Counted from the stretch's first letter, positions 1 through 9,705 are shown. The stretch is 58,149 nt of DNA from an uncultured Lachnospiraceae bacterium (GCA_902775895.1 CACYNO010000009.1:1-58149), one strand, 5' to 3'. Notes: generated by a model from the sequence alone, not told the origin. Program-made: numbers and translations.

Positions 1-987
1 CTTTTCGGATGTACATACGCAAATGTTCAGCCTCATTCCGGAGCACAGGCTAATTTTGCAGTTTTTTATGCACTTCTTCAGCCGGGAGATACCTTTATGG
101 GTATGAGTCTTGACTGCGGAGGTCATCTTTCCCACGGTTCACCTGCCAATATTTCCGGTTCATACTATAACATAGTGCCTTACGGGGTAAATGACGAAGG
201 CTTTATTGATTATGATGAGGTAAGAAGGATAGCAAATGAATGTAAACCCAAGCTTATCGTGGCAGGTGCCAGCGCGTATGCAAGAACCATCGACTTTGCA
301 AAGTTCAGAGAGATAGCAGACGAAGTCGGAGCATTTCTTATGGTGGATATGGCTCACATTGCCGGCCTTGTAGCCGGTGGTGAGCATGCAAGCCCCATAC
401 CATATGCACATGTTGTGACCACAACTACACATAAGACACTTCGCGGTCCCAGAGGCGGAATGATCCTTTCCTCTGAAGAGTTTGCAACAGAGCACAAATT
501 GAACAAATCAATATTCCCGGGAACCCAGGGCGGACCGCTTATGCATGTAATTGCAGCAAAAGCAGTTGCACTTAAAGAAGCCCTTGATCCTGCATTTAAG
601 ACATATGCAAAGAACGTAGTGGATAATGCTAAAGCGCTTTGCGAGGGGCTTCAGTCAAGAGGGTTTGACATAGTGTCCGGGGGCACGGACAACCACCTCA
701 TGCTTGTTGATCTTGTGAAGACAGGAAAGACCGGTAAAGAAGTAGAGGCGCTTCTTGATGAGGTGAATATAACATGTAACAAAAACACCATTCCAAATGA
801 CCCTCAGTCACCATTTGTGACAAGCGGGATTCGACTCGGTACGGCAGCTGTTACCACCAGAGGCTTTAATACTGATGATTGTGACAAAACAGCAGAGGCA
901 ATCAAGCTTGCTATACTGGATGGAAAAGTTGATGAGGCTAGGGCTGTCGTGAAGGAACTTACGGACAAGTATCCGCTTTATGAATGA
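1..987 (+). CDS. glyA: Serine hydroxymethyltransferase, 5-prime truncated by window edge
   Basis: This enzyme interconverts serine and glycine with tetrahydrofolate, a PLP-dependent cytosolic reaction that supplies one-carbon units. The reading frame is open from base 1, so the N-terminal quarter lies outside the window. Visible family motifs are [12 protein letters not shown] near the left edge, GGHLSHGS, the substrate-region DMAHIAGL, and [14 protein letters not shown], in which the lysine after His is the PLP Schiff-base residue. The C-terminal region matches the normal end of the family. Its TGA at 985-987 overlaps an ATG at 984, but the next gene probably starts 20 bases later. Confidence 0.96.
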   Translation, partial: LFGCTYANVQPHSGAQANFAVFYALLQPGDTFMGMSLDCGGHLSHGSPANISGSYYNIVPYGVNDEGFIDYDEVRRIANECKPKLIVAGASAYARTIDFAKFREIADEVGAFLMVDMAHIAGLVAGGEHASPIPYAHVVTTTTHKTLRGPRGGMILSSEEFATEHKLNKSIFPGTQGGPLMHVIAAKAVALKEALDPAFKTYAKNVVDNAKALCEGLQSRGFDIVSGGTDNHLMLVDLVKTGKTGKEVEALLDEVNITCNKNTIPNDPQSPFVTSGIRLGTAAVTTRGFNTDDCDKTAEAIKLAILDGKVDEARAVVKELTDKYPLYE

Positions 988-1007
988 TAAAATGTTTGGA
1001 GGAAGCA

Positions 1008-2027
1008 ATGGGAAAGTTATTATCTGTTTCCGTGGCATCTTATAAAGTTGAGGATTATATCAGAAAAACACTTGAGTCATGTGTTATACCTGAGTTAATG
1101 GACAAGTTGGAGGTCCTTGTTATTGTTGACGGAGTTTGTGACAGAACGCCTGAGATTGCACGTGAATTCGAAGTGAAGTATCCTGATACGTTCAGGGTTA
1201 TTGAAAAAGAAAACGGTGGATACGGAACAACGGTTAACAGAGGCGTTGATGAGGCATCCGGTAAATACTTTAAACTACTCGACGGGGATGATACCTTTGA
1301 CAAAAAGGGATTGACCCGTCTTATTCATGAACTTGAAGATACAGATGCCGATTGGATCATTTCAGCAAAACGGCTTATCCAGGAAAAAGACGGAATAAGT
1401 AAAGTGTCTTATCCTGTATCGGATGATCTTGTTGATGAACTTGATGGTCAGACTCTTGGGGCGGAAACAATTGACTTCGACATATATAGTAGTATGTGGA
1501 ATAATACCGTTAAGACTGAAATATTGAAAAAACACCTTCCGGAGCTTCCGGGTGGCTGCCAATATACTGATGAGTTGTTTAATACATATTTCCTGCCATA
1601 TGTAAAAAAAGTGAAATTTGTACTGGAACCGGTATATGAGTATCTTTTGAGATACCGCGAACCTGATGAAGAGACCAAAAAAAAGAATCTCGAAAACTTT
1701 ATCTTTATAAGAAAAAAAGAACTAAAGTTTTTTGGGAAAGTTCCGAAGACAAAGAATCACAGAACATTTAAGTACCGAATAAAGACTTATTATCAAAGGC
1801 TTCTTATGGCAGTACTTAGTATGAAGCCGTCTAAAGAGATGTATGTTGTCTACAGACAGCTTGAGTCATACTGTAAAAAGGTGGCACCTGAGATATATGA
1901 AGATGCGGTGGTCGGAGGAAAGAAGATAGAGATACTCAGAAAAACCGGATATAATTATTGGGTGTTTTTAATCTTTGCAAAGACTGTTAAAGACTACATT
2001 ATGAAAGATAAAGTGTCGATAGAATAA
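1008..2027 (+). CDS. Family 2 glycosyltransferase (surface glycan synthesis)
   Basis: A predicted GT-A fold inverting glycosyltransferase of the GT2 type, acting in the cytosol on a lipid-linked or wall glycan. The N-terminus has the GT2 signature SVSVASYKVEDYIRKTL, followed by a nucleotide-binding acidic stretch and LLDGDDTFDKKGL, the D-x-D equivalent, about 95 residues in. There is no membrane segment. An in-frame ATG at 984 overlaps the glyA stop, but the ATG at 1008 has a GGAGGA site at 998-1003, so it was preferred. It is the first gene of a run through 6485 with short gaps. The sugar donor and acceptor cannot be read from the sequence. Confidence 0.85.
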   Translation: MGKLLSVSVASYKVEDYIRKTLESCVIPELMDKLEVLVIVDGVCDRTPEIAREFEVKYPDTFRVIEKENGGYGTTVNRGVDEASGKYFKLLDGDDTFDKKGLTRLIHELEDTDADWIISAKRLIQEKDGISKVSYPVSDDLVDELDGQTLGAETIDFDIYSSMWNNTVKTEILKKHLPELPGGCQYTDELFNTYFLPYVKKVKFVLEPVYEYLLRYREPDEETKKKNLENFIFIRKKELKFFGKVPKTKNHRTFKYRIKTYYQRLLMAVLSMKPSKEMYVVYRQLESYCKKVAPEIYEDAVVGGKKIEILRKTGYNYWVFLIFAKTVKDYIMKDKVSIE

Positions 2028-2043
2028 AAAACTGGAGAGAAAA

Positions 2044-4011
2044 ATGGGCACACACAAGGTTAAGGTTCTTGAAGTAAATGTTGATGATCAGGGAAATGGA
2101 GGGGTTTTTTCTCTCATCAAGACTGTTGTTGAAAGTAAACCTGATAATCTGAAGATCGATATTGCGGCACTTGAGCCCTTCGATAAAAAATCCAATGTTA
2201 ACTATTTGAAAAAACTGGGGACCGATGTTTACTATGTCGGATATAATGGCAACAAACTAAAAAAGCAAATGGTCATATACCGCAATATGATAGATCTGCT
2301 CAAAAAAAACAAGTACGACGTGGTTCATATACATGCAGATGTGGCTAATAAACTGCTTGTTTCCGGGTTGGCTGCAAAAAAATGCGGAGTTCCCAAGATA
2401 ATCTTACATTCTCATGCCACGGGTACAGATGGGAATCACCGTGAACTTAAAAATAAAATGCATATGATATGCAGAAAAAAGTTAACAAATCTCGGGGCTG
2501 AATATGCTGCCTGCTCGTATGCGGCAGCAAAGTGGATGTTTCCAAATGTGCCTAAGTCTGAGATCAGACTTATAAAAAACGGGATTGACATAAAAAAATA
2601 TACTTATGATCCCGGAATGAGAAAAAAGACAAGAGAGGAATTAAATATTGGATCAAAGGATCTTCTTATAGGACATGTAGGGAGATTCATGTACCAGAAA
2701 AATCACGAGTACGTTATAAAAGTATTTGATGCATTTCAAAAGGAGTGGAAAAATAAAGGGTATGACGGTACCCCGAGGCTTATTCTTGTAGGAGACGGAG
2801 AACGTCTTAGAGATATTAAGGAGTCGGTTAAGAAAAAAGGTCTTACCGATAAAGTTATCTTTTATGGACTAAGTAACAGGGTGAACGAGCTCATGCAGGC
2901 TATGGATGTCTTTATCTTACCGTCATTTTTTGAAGGGCTGCCAATTGTAGGTATAGAAGCTCAGGCAGCAGGTCTTCCGGTTTTGTTTTCTGACAAGATA
3001 ACCAGGGAGTCCGGTTTTTCTAAGGATGTAAGATTTTTGTCAATTGATGAGAATTCAATTAATATTTGGGCAGATGAGCTTTTTAAAATCAGAGACGGAT
3101 ACGAGAGAAAGGATACATCCGTTAATCTCAAAAAACGGGGCTATAGCATTGATGATACTGTAAAATATCTTATTGGTCTCTACGGAGCAGACAGAGAAAA
3201 CAGCAAAAGTGCTTTTAAAAGATTGTCGGATCAGGAAGTGAAAGATGAGCTTTTCAGGATATTATCTGATTTTGCAGATTATTGTGATGAAAACGGTCTG
3301 AAATATTCTCTTTGCGGTGGTACTCTCCTTGGAGCTGTAAGGCATAAAGATTTTATACCGTGGGATGATGATGTGGACGTGTTTTTATCAAGAGCTGATT
3401 ACAAAAGATTACATGAGCTTGTAAAAAAGAAACCTATCGGAAAGAATTATCGTTTGGAAAGTCTTCAAAACGGAAAGCTGTTTTTACCTTTTGCTAAGAT
3501 AACAGATACATCAACCAAAATTAAAGAAAAATACTACACTAATAACAAACATCTTTGGATAGATATTTTTCCGGTTGATGGTATGCCGACTGATAAAGCA
3601 AAGGCTGACAGATTGCTTGATGAGATAATTCGATTGAAAAGGTATATAGGATGGGCAATGGCAAAGCCGGGTACGGGAACAACAAAGTTGAGGGCTGCGG
3701 CAAGAAACATTGCAATGATAATACCCAAGATTCGCGGGGCAAAATACTATGCCCGAAAAATAAGTGATCTTGCGCAACAAAACAATTATAAAGAAAGTGA
3801 ATATGTCGGATCTGCAGTTTGGGCTATCAGCCGCGGAGAGAGATTTTTAAAGTCACAATATGAAAATGTTCAGGAGGTTGATTTTCATGGACGTAAGTTC
3901 CATGCTCCGGAATATGATGATTACCTGCGTGGTCTGTACGGAGATTATATGACGCCTCCTCCGGAAAAGGACAGAAAAACTCATTCTATAACTGTTTACA
4001 AGAAAAAATAA
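2044..4011 (+). CDS. Fusion of GT4 glycosyltransferase and LicD-family phosphotransferase
   Basis: Two enzymes in one 655-residue chain. Residues about 5-378 form a GT4/GT-B glycosyltransferase with GHVGRF, VGDGERL and the E-x7-E site EGLPIVGIE at residues 297-305. Residues about 395-655 are a LicD domain with CGGTLLGAVRHKDF and the acidic PWDDDVDV near residue 425, the nucleotidyltransferase-like metal site. LicD proteins move a phosphorylated alcohol from a CDP donor to a sugar: phosphocholine in pneumococcus, ribitol phosphate in the related human FKTN/FKRP. The fusion suggests the GT4 half adds a sugar which the LicD half then decorates. The CDP-forming enzyme is two genes downstream. A GGAGAG site precedes the start. 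Confidence 0.9.
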   Translation: MGTHKVKVLEVNVDDQGNGGVFSLIKTVVESKPDNLKIDIAALEPFDKKSNVNYLKKLGTDVYYVGYNGNKLKKQMVIYRNMIDLLKKNKYDVVHIHADVANKLLVSGLAAKKCGVPKIILHSHATGTDGNHRELKNKMHMICRKKLTNLGAEYAACSYAAAKWMFPNVPKSEIRLIKNGIDIKKYTYDPGMRKKTREELNIGSKDLLIGHVGRFMYQKNHEYVIKVFDAFQKEWKNKGYDGTPRLILVGDGERLRDIKESVKKKGLTDKVIFYGLSNRVNELMQAMDVFILPSFFEGLPIVGIEAQAAGLPVLFSDKITRESGFSKDVRFLSIDENSINIWADELFKIRDGYERKDTSVNLKKRGYSIDDTVKYLIGLYGADRENSKSAFKRLSDQEVKDELFRILSDFADYCDENGLKYSLCGGTLLGAVRHKDFIPWDDDVDVFLSRADYKRLHELVKKKPIGKNYRLESLQNGKLFLPFAKITDTSTKIKEKYYTNNKHLWIDIFPVDGMPTDKAKADRLLDEIIRLKRYIGWAMAKPGTGTTKLRAAARNIAMIIPKIRGAKYYARKISDLAQQNNYKESEYVGSAVWAISRGERFLKSQYENVQEVDFHGRKFHAPEYDDYLRGLYGDYMTPPPEKDRKTHSITVYKKK

Positions 4012-4023
4012 CGGAGATGTTAT

Positions 4024-5064
4024 ATGTTGGATTTCAGCAAAGAGTATTGGGAAGATATAAAAAAAGCGTCAGGAAACATACCTGATATTTCCGGATTGTA
4101 CAAAAAAAGCGTTTTTATAACCGGAGCTACAGGTATGATATGCTCTACCGTTGCAGATATGTTATGGTATCTTAATGATAAAGAAAAAGCCGGGATCAGA
4201 CTCGTGCTTGCAGGCAGAAATGAAGAAAGAATAAAAAAAAGGTTTCCGTATATGAAGGACGGGGATTATGTTTTTATGCGTTTTGACACGTCGGACGTAT
4301 CAGTTTCGGATGAGCGCTTTGACTTTATCATACACGGAGCAGGAAATGCAGATCCCAATGCAATAATGAAGGAACCTGTCGAGACCATTCTGACTAACAT
4401 AATAGGACTGCACAACCTTTTCGGTTTATTAAAAGACAATGATTCAAGAATGCTTTTTATATCATCGAGTGAGATTTACGGAAGAAAAGTGGAAAGCGGA
4501 TCTATGTCAGAAGAGGATTACGGCTTTGTTGATATCCTTAATCCGAGGTCGAGTTATCCTAATGCTAAAAGGATATCGGAGACTTTATGTGCTGCATATA
4601 AAGAGGAATATGGAAAAGACAGTGTTATTGTAAGACCGGGTCATGTTTACGGACCGTCTGTCACAGATAGGGACAGTAGAGCTTCTGCTGAATTTACAAG
4701 AAAAGTCGTTGGCGGAGAAGATATCGTTTTGAAAAGTGACGGTCGTAAAGTTCGCTCTTATATCTATACAGCCGACTGTGCCTCTGCTATTATTACGGTG
4801 TTGTTAAAAGGTGAAAGCACAAATGCATATAATATTTCCAATCCGGATACCAGTGCATCAATAAAAGAATTTGCCAGGGTTATGGCAGAAGCAGGCGGAG
4901 TAGAAGTTGTGTTTGATGTAGAGACTGTACAGGATAAAAGATCCGGTAATATGATGGATAACTCTGTAATTGATCCGGGAAGATTATGCAGTATCGGATG
5001 GAAACCTGAATTTGACCTTGAAAGTGGGATATGTGCTACTTTAAGGGATTATATAAAGGAGTAA
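4024..5064 (+). CDS. Extended SDR, NAD(P)-dependent epimerase/dehydratase/reductase
   Basis: A 346-residue extended short-chain dehydrogenase/reductase related to nucleotide-sugar epimerases. The Rossmann start FITGATGMICS, HGAGNADP, the Ser region SSSEIYG, the catalytic pair Y178-x3-K182 (YPNAKR) and VRPGHVYGP are all present. Proteins of this fold epimerise or reduce nucleotide-linked sugars. Here it sits directly before a CTP-dependent cytidylyltransferase, so the likely substrate is a CDP-linked pentulose or the matching pentulose phosphate, which it might reduce to a pentitol. That role is inferred from context. A CGGAG site precedes ATG 4024, 12 bases after the previous stop. Confidence 0.85.
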   Translation: MLDFSKEYWEDIKKASGNIPDISGLYKKSVFITGATGMICSTVADMLWYLNDKEKAGIRLVLAGRNEERIKKRFPYMKDGDYVFMRFDTSDVSVSDERFDFIIHGAGNADPNAIMKEPVETILTNIIGLHNLFGLLKDNDSRMLFISSSEIYGRKVESGSMSEEDYGFVDILNPRSSYPNAKRISETLCAAYKEEYGKDSVIVRPGHVYGPSVTDRDSRASAEFTRKVVGGEDIVLKSDGRKVRSYIYTADCASAIITVLLKGESTNAYNISNPDTSASIKEFARVMAEAGGVEVVFDVETVQDKRSGNMMDNSVIDPGRLCSIGWKPEFDLESGICATLRDYIKE

Positions 5065-5068
5065 TGAT

Positions 5069-5779
5069 ATGAACATAGGATTACTTATAGCAGGCGGAAG
5101 CGGAAAAAGGATGGGGCAGGATATTCCCAAACAGTTTCTGACCGTTAATGAAAAGCCGGTTATCGTATATACTCTCGAAGCATTTCAAGATCATCCTGAG
5201 ATTGACGAGATTGCGGTTGTATGTATTGAAGGCTGGGAGAATATGCTTTCTGCTTATGCAAAACAGTTTAATATAACCAAATTAAAGAATATTTTTCCGG
5301 GTGGAGAAAACGGTCAGGATTCAATCAGAAACGGAGTGTATGGTTTAAGGGATGCTTATGGGGATGATAATATAGTGCTTATCCATGATTCCATAAGACC
5401 CATGGTTTCTCCGGAGATCATTTCCGATTGTATATCCGTTACTGAGAAAAAAGGATGTGCTATAACGGTTATTCCCTGTGCAGAAGCGATGCTTGAGACA
5501 AATGACGGGATTGAGTCCGATGGCAGTTATCCCCGAGACAGGCTTAAGAGAACACAGACACCGCAGGGTTTTAAACTCGGTGAGATATGTGATCTGCATA
5601 AAAGAGCGTTGGAGTCAGGAATAACTAATTCGGTTGCATCCTGTACTTTAAAGATAGAAATGGGTGAGAAGGTTTATTTTTCAAAGGGTTCTGAGAAAAA
5701 TATCAAGCTTACCACGGTTGAGGACATAGATATATTTAAAGCCCTGCTAATGGCTAAGCGGGCAGATTGGCTGAAATGA
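5069..5779 (+). CDS. IspD/TarI-like cytidylyltransferase
   Basis: A 236-residue CTP-dependent nucleotidyltransferase of the IspD family. Visible are the CTP loop [18 protein letters not shown] at the N-terminus, [14 protein letters not shown], the metal-site region HDSIRP at residue 106, and KRTQTPQGF. The same family contains IspD (methylerythritol phosphate) and TarI (ribitol-5-phosphate). Its position between an SDR and an AraD homologue inside a glycan cluster with a LicD domain favours a pentitol or pentulose phosphate substrate, giving a CDP-linked donor, over an isoprenoid role. It may be the TarI counterpart, but no TarJ-type medium-chain reductase is next to it. An AAAGGAG site lies just upstream. 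Confidence 0.88.
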   Translation: MNIGLLIAGGSGKRMGQDIPKQFLTVNEKPVIVYTLEAFQDHPEIDEIAVVCIEGWENMLSAYAKQFNITKLKNIFPGGENGQDSIRNGVYGLRDAYGDDNIVLIHDSIRPMVSPEIISDCISVTEKKGCAITVIPCAEAMLETNDGIESDGSYPRDRLKRTQTPQGFKLGEICDLHKRALESGITNSVASCTLKIEMGEKVYFSKGSEKNIKLTTVEDIDIFKALLMAKRADWLK

Positions 5780-5792
5780 CAGAGGTTTTTAT

Positions 5793-6485
5793 ATGCTTGA
5801 GAGATTAAAGGAAGATGTATGTAAAGCGAATATTGAACTTTCCGAAAAAAGTATAGTGATATATACATGGGGTAATGTCAGTGGTATTGACAGGCAAAAA
5901 GGTCTGGTAGTTATCAAGCCTTCAGGCGTCAGTTATGAGGATATGGCGCCGGAAGATATGGTCGTAGTAGATCTTGAATCGGGAGAAGTTGTTGAAGGGA
6001 ATCTGAAGCCGTCATCAGATACGAAAACCCACTTGGAGATATATAGGGCATTTTGCGGAGTCTCAGGTGTGGTACACACTCATTCGGCAAATGCCACTGC
6101 GTTTGCTCAGGCCGGAAAAGATATAAAAGCTTTAGGAACAACCCATGCTGATTATTTTTACGGGGATATTCCATGTACAAGGATTTTGTCGAGAGAAGAA
6201 GTGGCCGGAGATTATGAACTAAACACCGGAAAAGTGATAGTCGAGACATTTGCGGAAAGGGGTATTGAACCCGGAGATATTCCGGGTGTAATTGTTGCCG
6301 GTCACGGTCCTTTTGCGTGGGGGAAAGATCCGGGCAATGCAGTACATAATGCGGTCGTTATGGAAAAAATTGCTGAGATGAATATTAAGACTCTTATGAT
6401 AAATTCGAGTGCAAAGCTTCCGGATTACGTTCTTGATAAACATTACAATAGAAAACATGGTATAGATGCGTATTACGGACAGTAA
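5793..6485 (+). CDS. Class II aldolase family, L-ribulose-5-phosphate 4-epimerase type
   Basis: At 230 residues it matches AraD/UlaF-type L-ribulose-5-phosphate 4-epimerases in length. The zinc ligands fall at His95 and His97 ([10 protein letters not shown]) and His171 (GHGPFAWG), the same numbers as in E. coli AraD. Other family marks are GNVSGID and [10 protein letters not shown]. The reaction interconverts L-ribulose 5-phosphate and D-xylulose 5-phosphate. No arabinose catabolic gene is near. Being the last gene of the glycan operon, it probably draws a pentulose phosphate from the pentose phosphate pathway for CDP activation. A hairpin terminator follows at 6501. Confidence 0.88.
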   Translation: MLERLKEDVCKANIELSEKSIVIYTWGNVSGIDRQKGLVVIKPSGVSYEDMAPEDMVVVDLESGEVVEGNLKPSSDTKTHLEIYRAFCGVSGVVHTHSANATAFAQAGKDIKALGTTHADYFYGDIPCTRILSREEVAGDYELNTGKVIVETFAERGIEPGDIPGVIVAGHGPFAWGKDPGNAVHNAVVMEKIAEMNIKTLMINSSAKLPDYVLDKHYNRKHGIDAYYGQ

Positions 6486-6500
6486 AAATATAATTAATAA

Positions 6501-6529
6501 AATCAGGTTAAGAGCCTGATTTTTTTTTA
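6501..6529 (+). terminator. Rho-independent terminator of the glycan operon
   Basis: Six-base stem ATCAGG/CCTGAT with a short loop, then a run of eight T. It closes the operon after the AraD-like gene. Confidence 0.85.
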
Positions 6530-6607
6530 TTTTTTAGCCATATTGTATGATATATTGTTACCATAGATTGCCTATAATTAAAAAAATGGTGGAGGTTAAA
6601 AGTAAAG

Positions 6608-8335
6608 ATGAGAAAAAAGAGACTTATTATAGCAGCATGTGCTGCGTTGTCGACAGTAGGCGTAGTTGCCGTACCGGTGTGTGCGGAAGCAGTGTCATTG
6701 ACATTTGAACCCAATGGAGGAGAGTGGATTGGTCAAAAGTTTTCAATGGATATATTCGGAGTGCGTGTTCTTGAAAATAATTCTCCTCACATGAAACGAA
6801 GCAATTATTATTTGTCAGGATATACAACAAAACCTGACGGAAAGGGCGATTACTACTACTTTGGTGAAACGGTGGCATTATATCCAAATGAAACATGGGT
6901 AAATAAGTTTCCGTCTACAGCTACAAAAGTGTATGCAAAGTGGAAGCAATATAAAACAACCAAGACCGTTAATCTGAGTGAATATAAATTTACACAATTT
7001 ACAAATAGTTCATTGAAGGGTAAAGGATATGTTCCACAAGGAGGAGAAGTTTATAAGAAAAACGGAAAAATGTATTTTGTTGCCTCATGGTATGATCAGG
7101 GTAAAAAAAGTAATGACGTAAAACTGGTAAAATACGAATACGATGGAAAAAATAAAACTGCAGGAATAGCAAGCACATCAGGAAAGATGTATCATGCAAA
7201 CGGAGTTGCTTACGGAGACGGAACGATTTATGTTGCTTCAGGTATTGACGAAAACAAAAATAAAGTAAAGAATCCCGGCAACATGGTCTTTAAACTGAAT
7301 GAATCTTCATTAAGCAATAAAGGTCAGGTTAATTTTAATAATAATTGTTGGGAAGATACCTGCCAGGCAGTAGCATATAAAGACGGAAAACTGTTTGCGG
7401 AATTTTCAAATGGCAGAATAATCATTTTTGATACAAAAACGAATAAGATTGAAAAAGAATTTTATGCTGAAGGTCTTTTGGTGAATGAAGCCTATAATTT
7501 GGTTCAGGGTATGGCAGTAAACGGTAACAAAATATATGTTTTGGCATTCAGAAAAGATTCTAACGGAAAGGTAGTTGTGGGAGATCAAAGGATTTTCGTT
7601 TATGATTACACTGCTTCAAAAGGGAACTGGAAAAAAGAAGAATGGAAAATAGTTGATAAAAACGATGAAATAGAGGACATTTCATTTGTAGACGGAAAGA
7701 TGTACCTCATAAGAGGTGGAGACCATAATTGCGGTGTATATGATCTTTCAAGTAAAATCGCTAAAAAAACAGGCTGGAAAAATGAAAACGGTAAGGTGAG
7801 ATTTTACGGAAAAGATGGCAAAGCCTATACCGGTTGGAAAAAAATGGGGGCGGCTGAAGGTGAGACAATTCCTCACTGGTCGTATTTCGGAGATGACGGT
7901 GTGATCAGGTTAGGATGGCAGCAAATGGGAAAAGGAACGAAGAATCCTGATGGAAATACGGCAAAGCATATTTCTTATTTTGGAGATAACGGCTGGCTTA
8001 GAACCGGATGGCAGCAAATGGGAAAAGGAACGAAGAATCCTGATGGAAATACGAAAAAGCATATTTCTTATTTTGGAGATAATGGTTGGCTTAGAACCGG
8101 ATGGCAGCAAATGGGAAAAGGGACAAGCAATCCCGACGGTAATGTTGCAAAACATTTTTCATACTTTGGCAGTGACGGATGGCTTAGGACAGGCATGGTA
8201 ACGTTAGGCAAGGCAGATGGAGAGAAGATAATTCATAAATCTTACTTCGGAAACAATGGCTGGCTTGTTGTAAACAAGAAGTTCAGTGTGGCAGGAAAAA
8301 TGTATACTTCTGATGCAAAAGGTTGGGTTAGATAA
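6608..8335 (+). CDS. Secreted protein: InlB-like/Flg_new module, propeller-like middle, cell-wall-binding repeats
   Basis: A 575-residue exported protein. Residues 1-26 form a signal peptide ending near VCAEA. Residues about 28-120 resemble a Listeria-Bacteroides (Flg_new) repeat, LTFEPNGGEW to TKVYAKW. Residues about 125-385 contain repeated blades such as DGTIYVAS, DGKLFAEF, GNKIYVLAF and DGKMYLIRG, suggesting a beta-propeller. The tail from about residue 389 has aromatic GW repeats like those of choline-binding proteins (see repeat entry). The role is probably adhesion or wall association. No catalytic motif was seen. A GGAGG lies 12 bases before ATG, a long spacing, and a -10-like TATAAT is at 6573-6578. 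Related proteins lie at 44527 and 46137. Confidence 0.85.
   Translation: MRKKRLIIAACAALSTVGVVAVPVCAEAVSLTFEPNGGEWIGQKFSMDIFGVRVLENNSPHMKRSNYYLSGYTTKPDGKGDYYYFGETVALYPNETWVNKFPSTATKVYAKWKQYKTTKTVNLSEYKFTQFTNSSLKGKGYVPQGGEVYKKNGKMYFVASWYDQGKKSNDVKLVKYEYDGKNKTAGIASTSGKMYHANGVAYGDGTIYVASGIDENKNKVKNPGNMVFKLNESSLSNKGQVNFNNNCWEDTCQAVAYKDGKLFAEFSNGRIIIFDTKTNKIEKEFYAEGLLVNEAYNLVQGMAVNGNKIYVLAFRKDSNGKVVVGDQRIFVYDYTASKGNWKKEEWKIVDKNDEIEDISFVDGKMYLIRGGDHNCGVYDLSSKIAKKTGWKNENGKVRFYGKDGKAYTGWKKMGAAEGETIPHWSYFGDDGVIRLGWQQMGKGTKNPDGNTAKHISYFGDNGWLRTGWQQMGKGTKNPDGNTKKHISYFGDNGWLRTGWQQMGKGTSNPDGNVAKHFSYFGSDGWLRTGMVTLGKADGEKIIHKSYFGNNGWLVVNKKFSVAGKMYTSDAKGWVR
7772..8332 (+). repeat. Tandem cell-wall-binding repeat coding region
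   Basis: Encodes an opening GW unit, one short unit (AEGETIPHWSYFG), three long units of about 31 residues around NPDGNTAKHISYFG, and a terminal cap (GKADGEKIIHKSYFG). The first two long units are nearly identical at DNA level. The same plan recurs in the genes at 44527 and 46137. Confidence 0.85.
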
Positions 8336-8355
8336 ATAAGGTCAGATAAAAAATT

Positions 8356-8396
8356 AAAAACCGATGGTTCGTTTTACGAATACATCGGTTTTTTTA
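8356..8396. terminator. Bidirectional terminator between convergent genes
   Basis: Stem AAAAACCGATG/CATCGGTTTTT with A-tract on one side and T-tract on the other, placed between the ends of the repeat protein (+) and argG (-), so it can serve both. Confidence 0.85.
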
Positions 8397-8410
8397 CGAG
8401 AATCATAGAT

Positions 8411-9625
8411 TTATTTGTTCTCCCCATCATTGATTGCTCTTACCTTCATGGACAGTCCGAAAAGATTGATAAATCCGCTGGCGTCCTTATGGTCGTAGAG
8501 TTCGCCTGTGGTAAAGGAAGCGATAGACTCGTTGTAAAGCGAGTAGGGGCTCTTTGTGCCGAGCTTAATGATGTTGCCTTTATAGAGCTTGAACTTCACC
8601 TCGCCGATTACCTTTTCCTGTGTAGTTTCAACAAAGCTTTGCAGAGCCTCGCGAAGAGGGGTATACCATTTGCCCTCATATACTACCTGTGCATATTTGT
8701 TTGCAATATCCAGTTTTTCGGTATATGTATCACGATCAAGGATAAGTTCTTCAAGCTGCTGGTGTGCTTCGTAAAGGATAGTTCCGCCCGGTGTCTCATA
8801 TACGCCGCGGGACTTCATGCCTACTACACGGTTCTCTACGATATCGATGATTCCGATGCCGTGTTTGCCTCCAAGTTTGTTTAATTCTCTTATAATATCA
8901 GATAATTTCATCATCTGTCCGTTTAGTGCGACAGGAGCACCTTTTTCAAAAGAAAGAGTTACCTCCTCGCCTTCGTCGGGAGCCTTCTCGGGAGATACGG
9001 ACATCACAAGAAGATGGTCGTAATCCGGAGCATTCTCGGGACTCTCGAGCTCAAGACCCTCATGGCTAATATGCCAGATATTGCGGTCGCGGCTGTAGGA
9101 ATCACTTGCTGAAGAAAATGGAAGATCAATACCGTGAGAGCGGCAGTATTCGATCTCATCCTCACGGGACTGGAGAGTCCACTTATCGTCACGCCATGGA
9201 GCGATTATCTGAAGATCCGGTGCAAGTGCCTTGATGGTAAGCTCGAAGCGAACCTGGTCATTTCCCTTGCCTGTAGCACCGTGGCAAATGGCAACGGCTC
9301 CTTCTTTTCTTGCAATCTCAACAAGACGCTTTGCGATAACAGGACGAGCCATGCTTGTTCCCAATAGATATTTGTTTTCATATACGGCATGAGCCTTTAT
9401 GCAGGGAAGTATAAAGTCGTCACAGAATTCGTCCGTGAGATCTTCTATATAGAGTTTCACGGCACCGCTGGCCTTTGCGCGTTCATCGAGGCCGTCAAGC
9501 TCTTCTTCCTGTCCAACGTCTGCGCATACGCATACAACATCATAATTATAATTTTCCTGAAGCCAGGGGATGATGGTAGTAGTATCAAGTCCCCCTGAAT
9601 AAGCCAGAATAACTTTTTCTTTCAT
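8411..9625 (-). CDS. argG: Argininosuccinate synthase
   Basis: Joins citrulline and aspartate with ATP to form argininosuccinate, the penultimate step of arginine synthesis, in the cytosol. The 404-residue length is normal. The N-terminus carries the PP-loop ATP site [10 protein letters not shown], with [15 protein letters not shown] and [15 protein letters not shown] further on, all typical of the family. An AGAAAGG site precedes the ATG. It is transcribed away from argC, with a shared 219-base control region containing an ARG-box-like palindrome. Confidence 0.97.
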   Translation of the reverse strand: MKEKVILAYSGGLDTTTIIPWLQENYNYDVVCVCADVGQEEELDGLDERAKASGAVKLYIEDLTDEFCDDFILPCIKAHAVYENKYLLGTSMARPVIAKRLVEIARKEGAVAICHGATGKGNDQVRFELTIKALAPDLQIIAPWRDDKWTLQSREDEIEYCRSHGIDLPFSSASDSYSRDRNIWHISHEGLELESPENAPDYDHLLVMSVSPEKAPDEGEEVTLSFEKGAPVALNGQMMKLSDIIRELNKLGGKHGIGIIDIVENRVVGMKSRGVYETPGGTILYEAHQQLEELILDRDTYTEKLDIANKYAQVVYEGKWYTPLREALQSFVETTQEKVIGEVKFKLYKGNIIKLGTKSPYSLYNESIASFTTGELYDHKDASGFINLFGLSMKVRAINDGENK

Positions 9626-9705
9626 AAAAATACATCCTTTCTTTCAGGTAGTTTGAATATTTACAGAGACTATAATACAGACAAGGGAAAAAATCAAGAA
9701 GATAA

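Noticed and set aside
984-1007. Upstream ATG overlapping the glyA stop as start of the GT2 gene
   Set aside because: No ribosome site; ATG 1008 has GGAGGA at good distance and begins the conserved domain.
7910-8201. Open frames on both strands inside the repeat region of the 6608 protein
   Set aside because: They arise because the repeat units lack stops in other frames; no ribosome site and no sensible protein.
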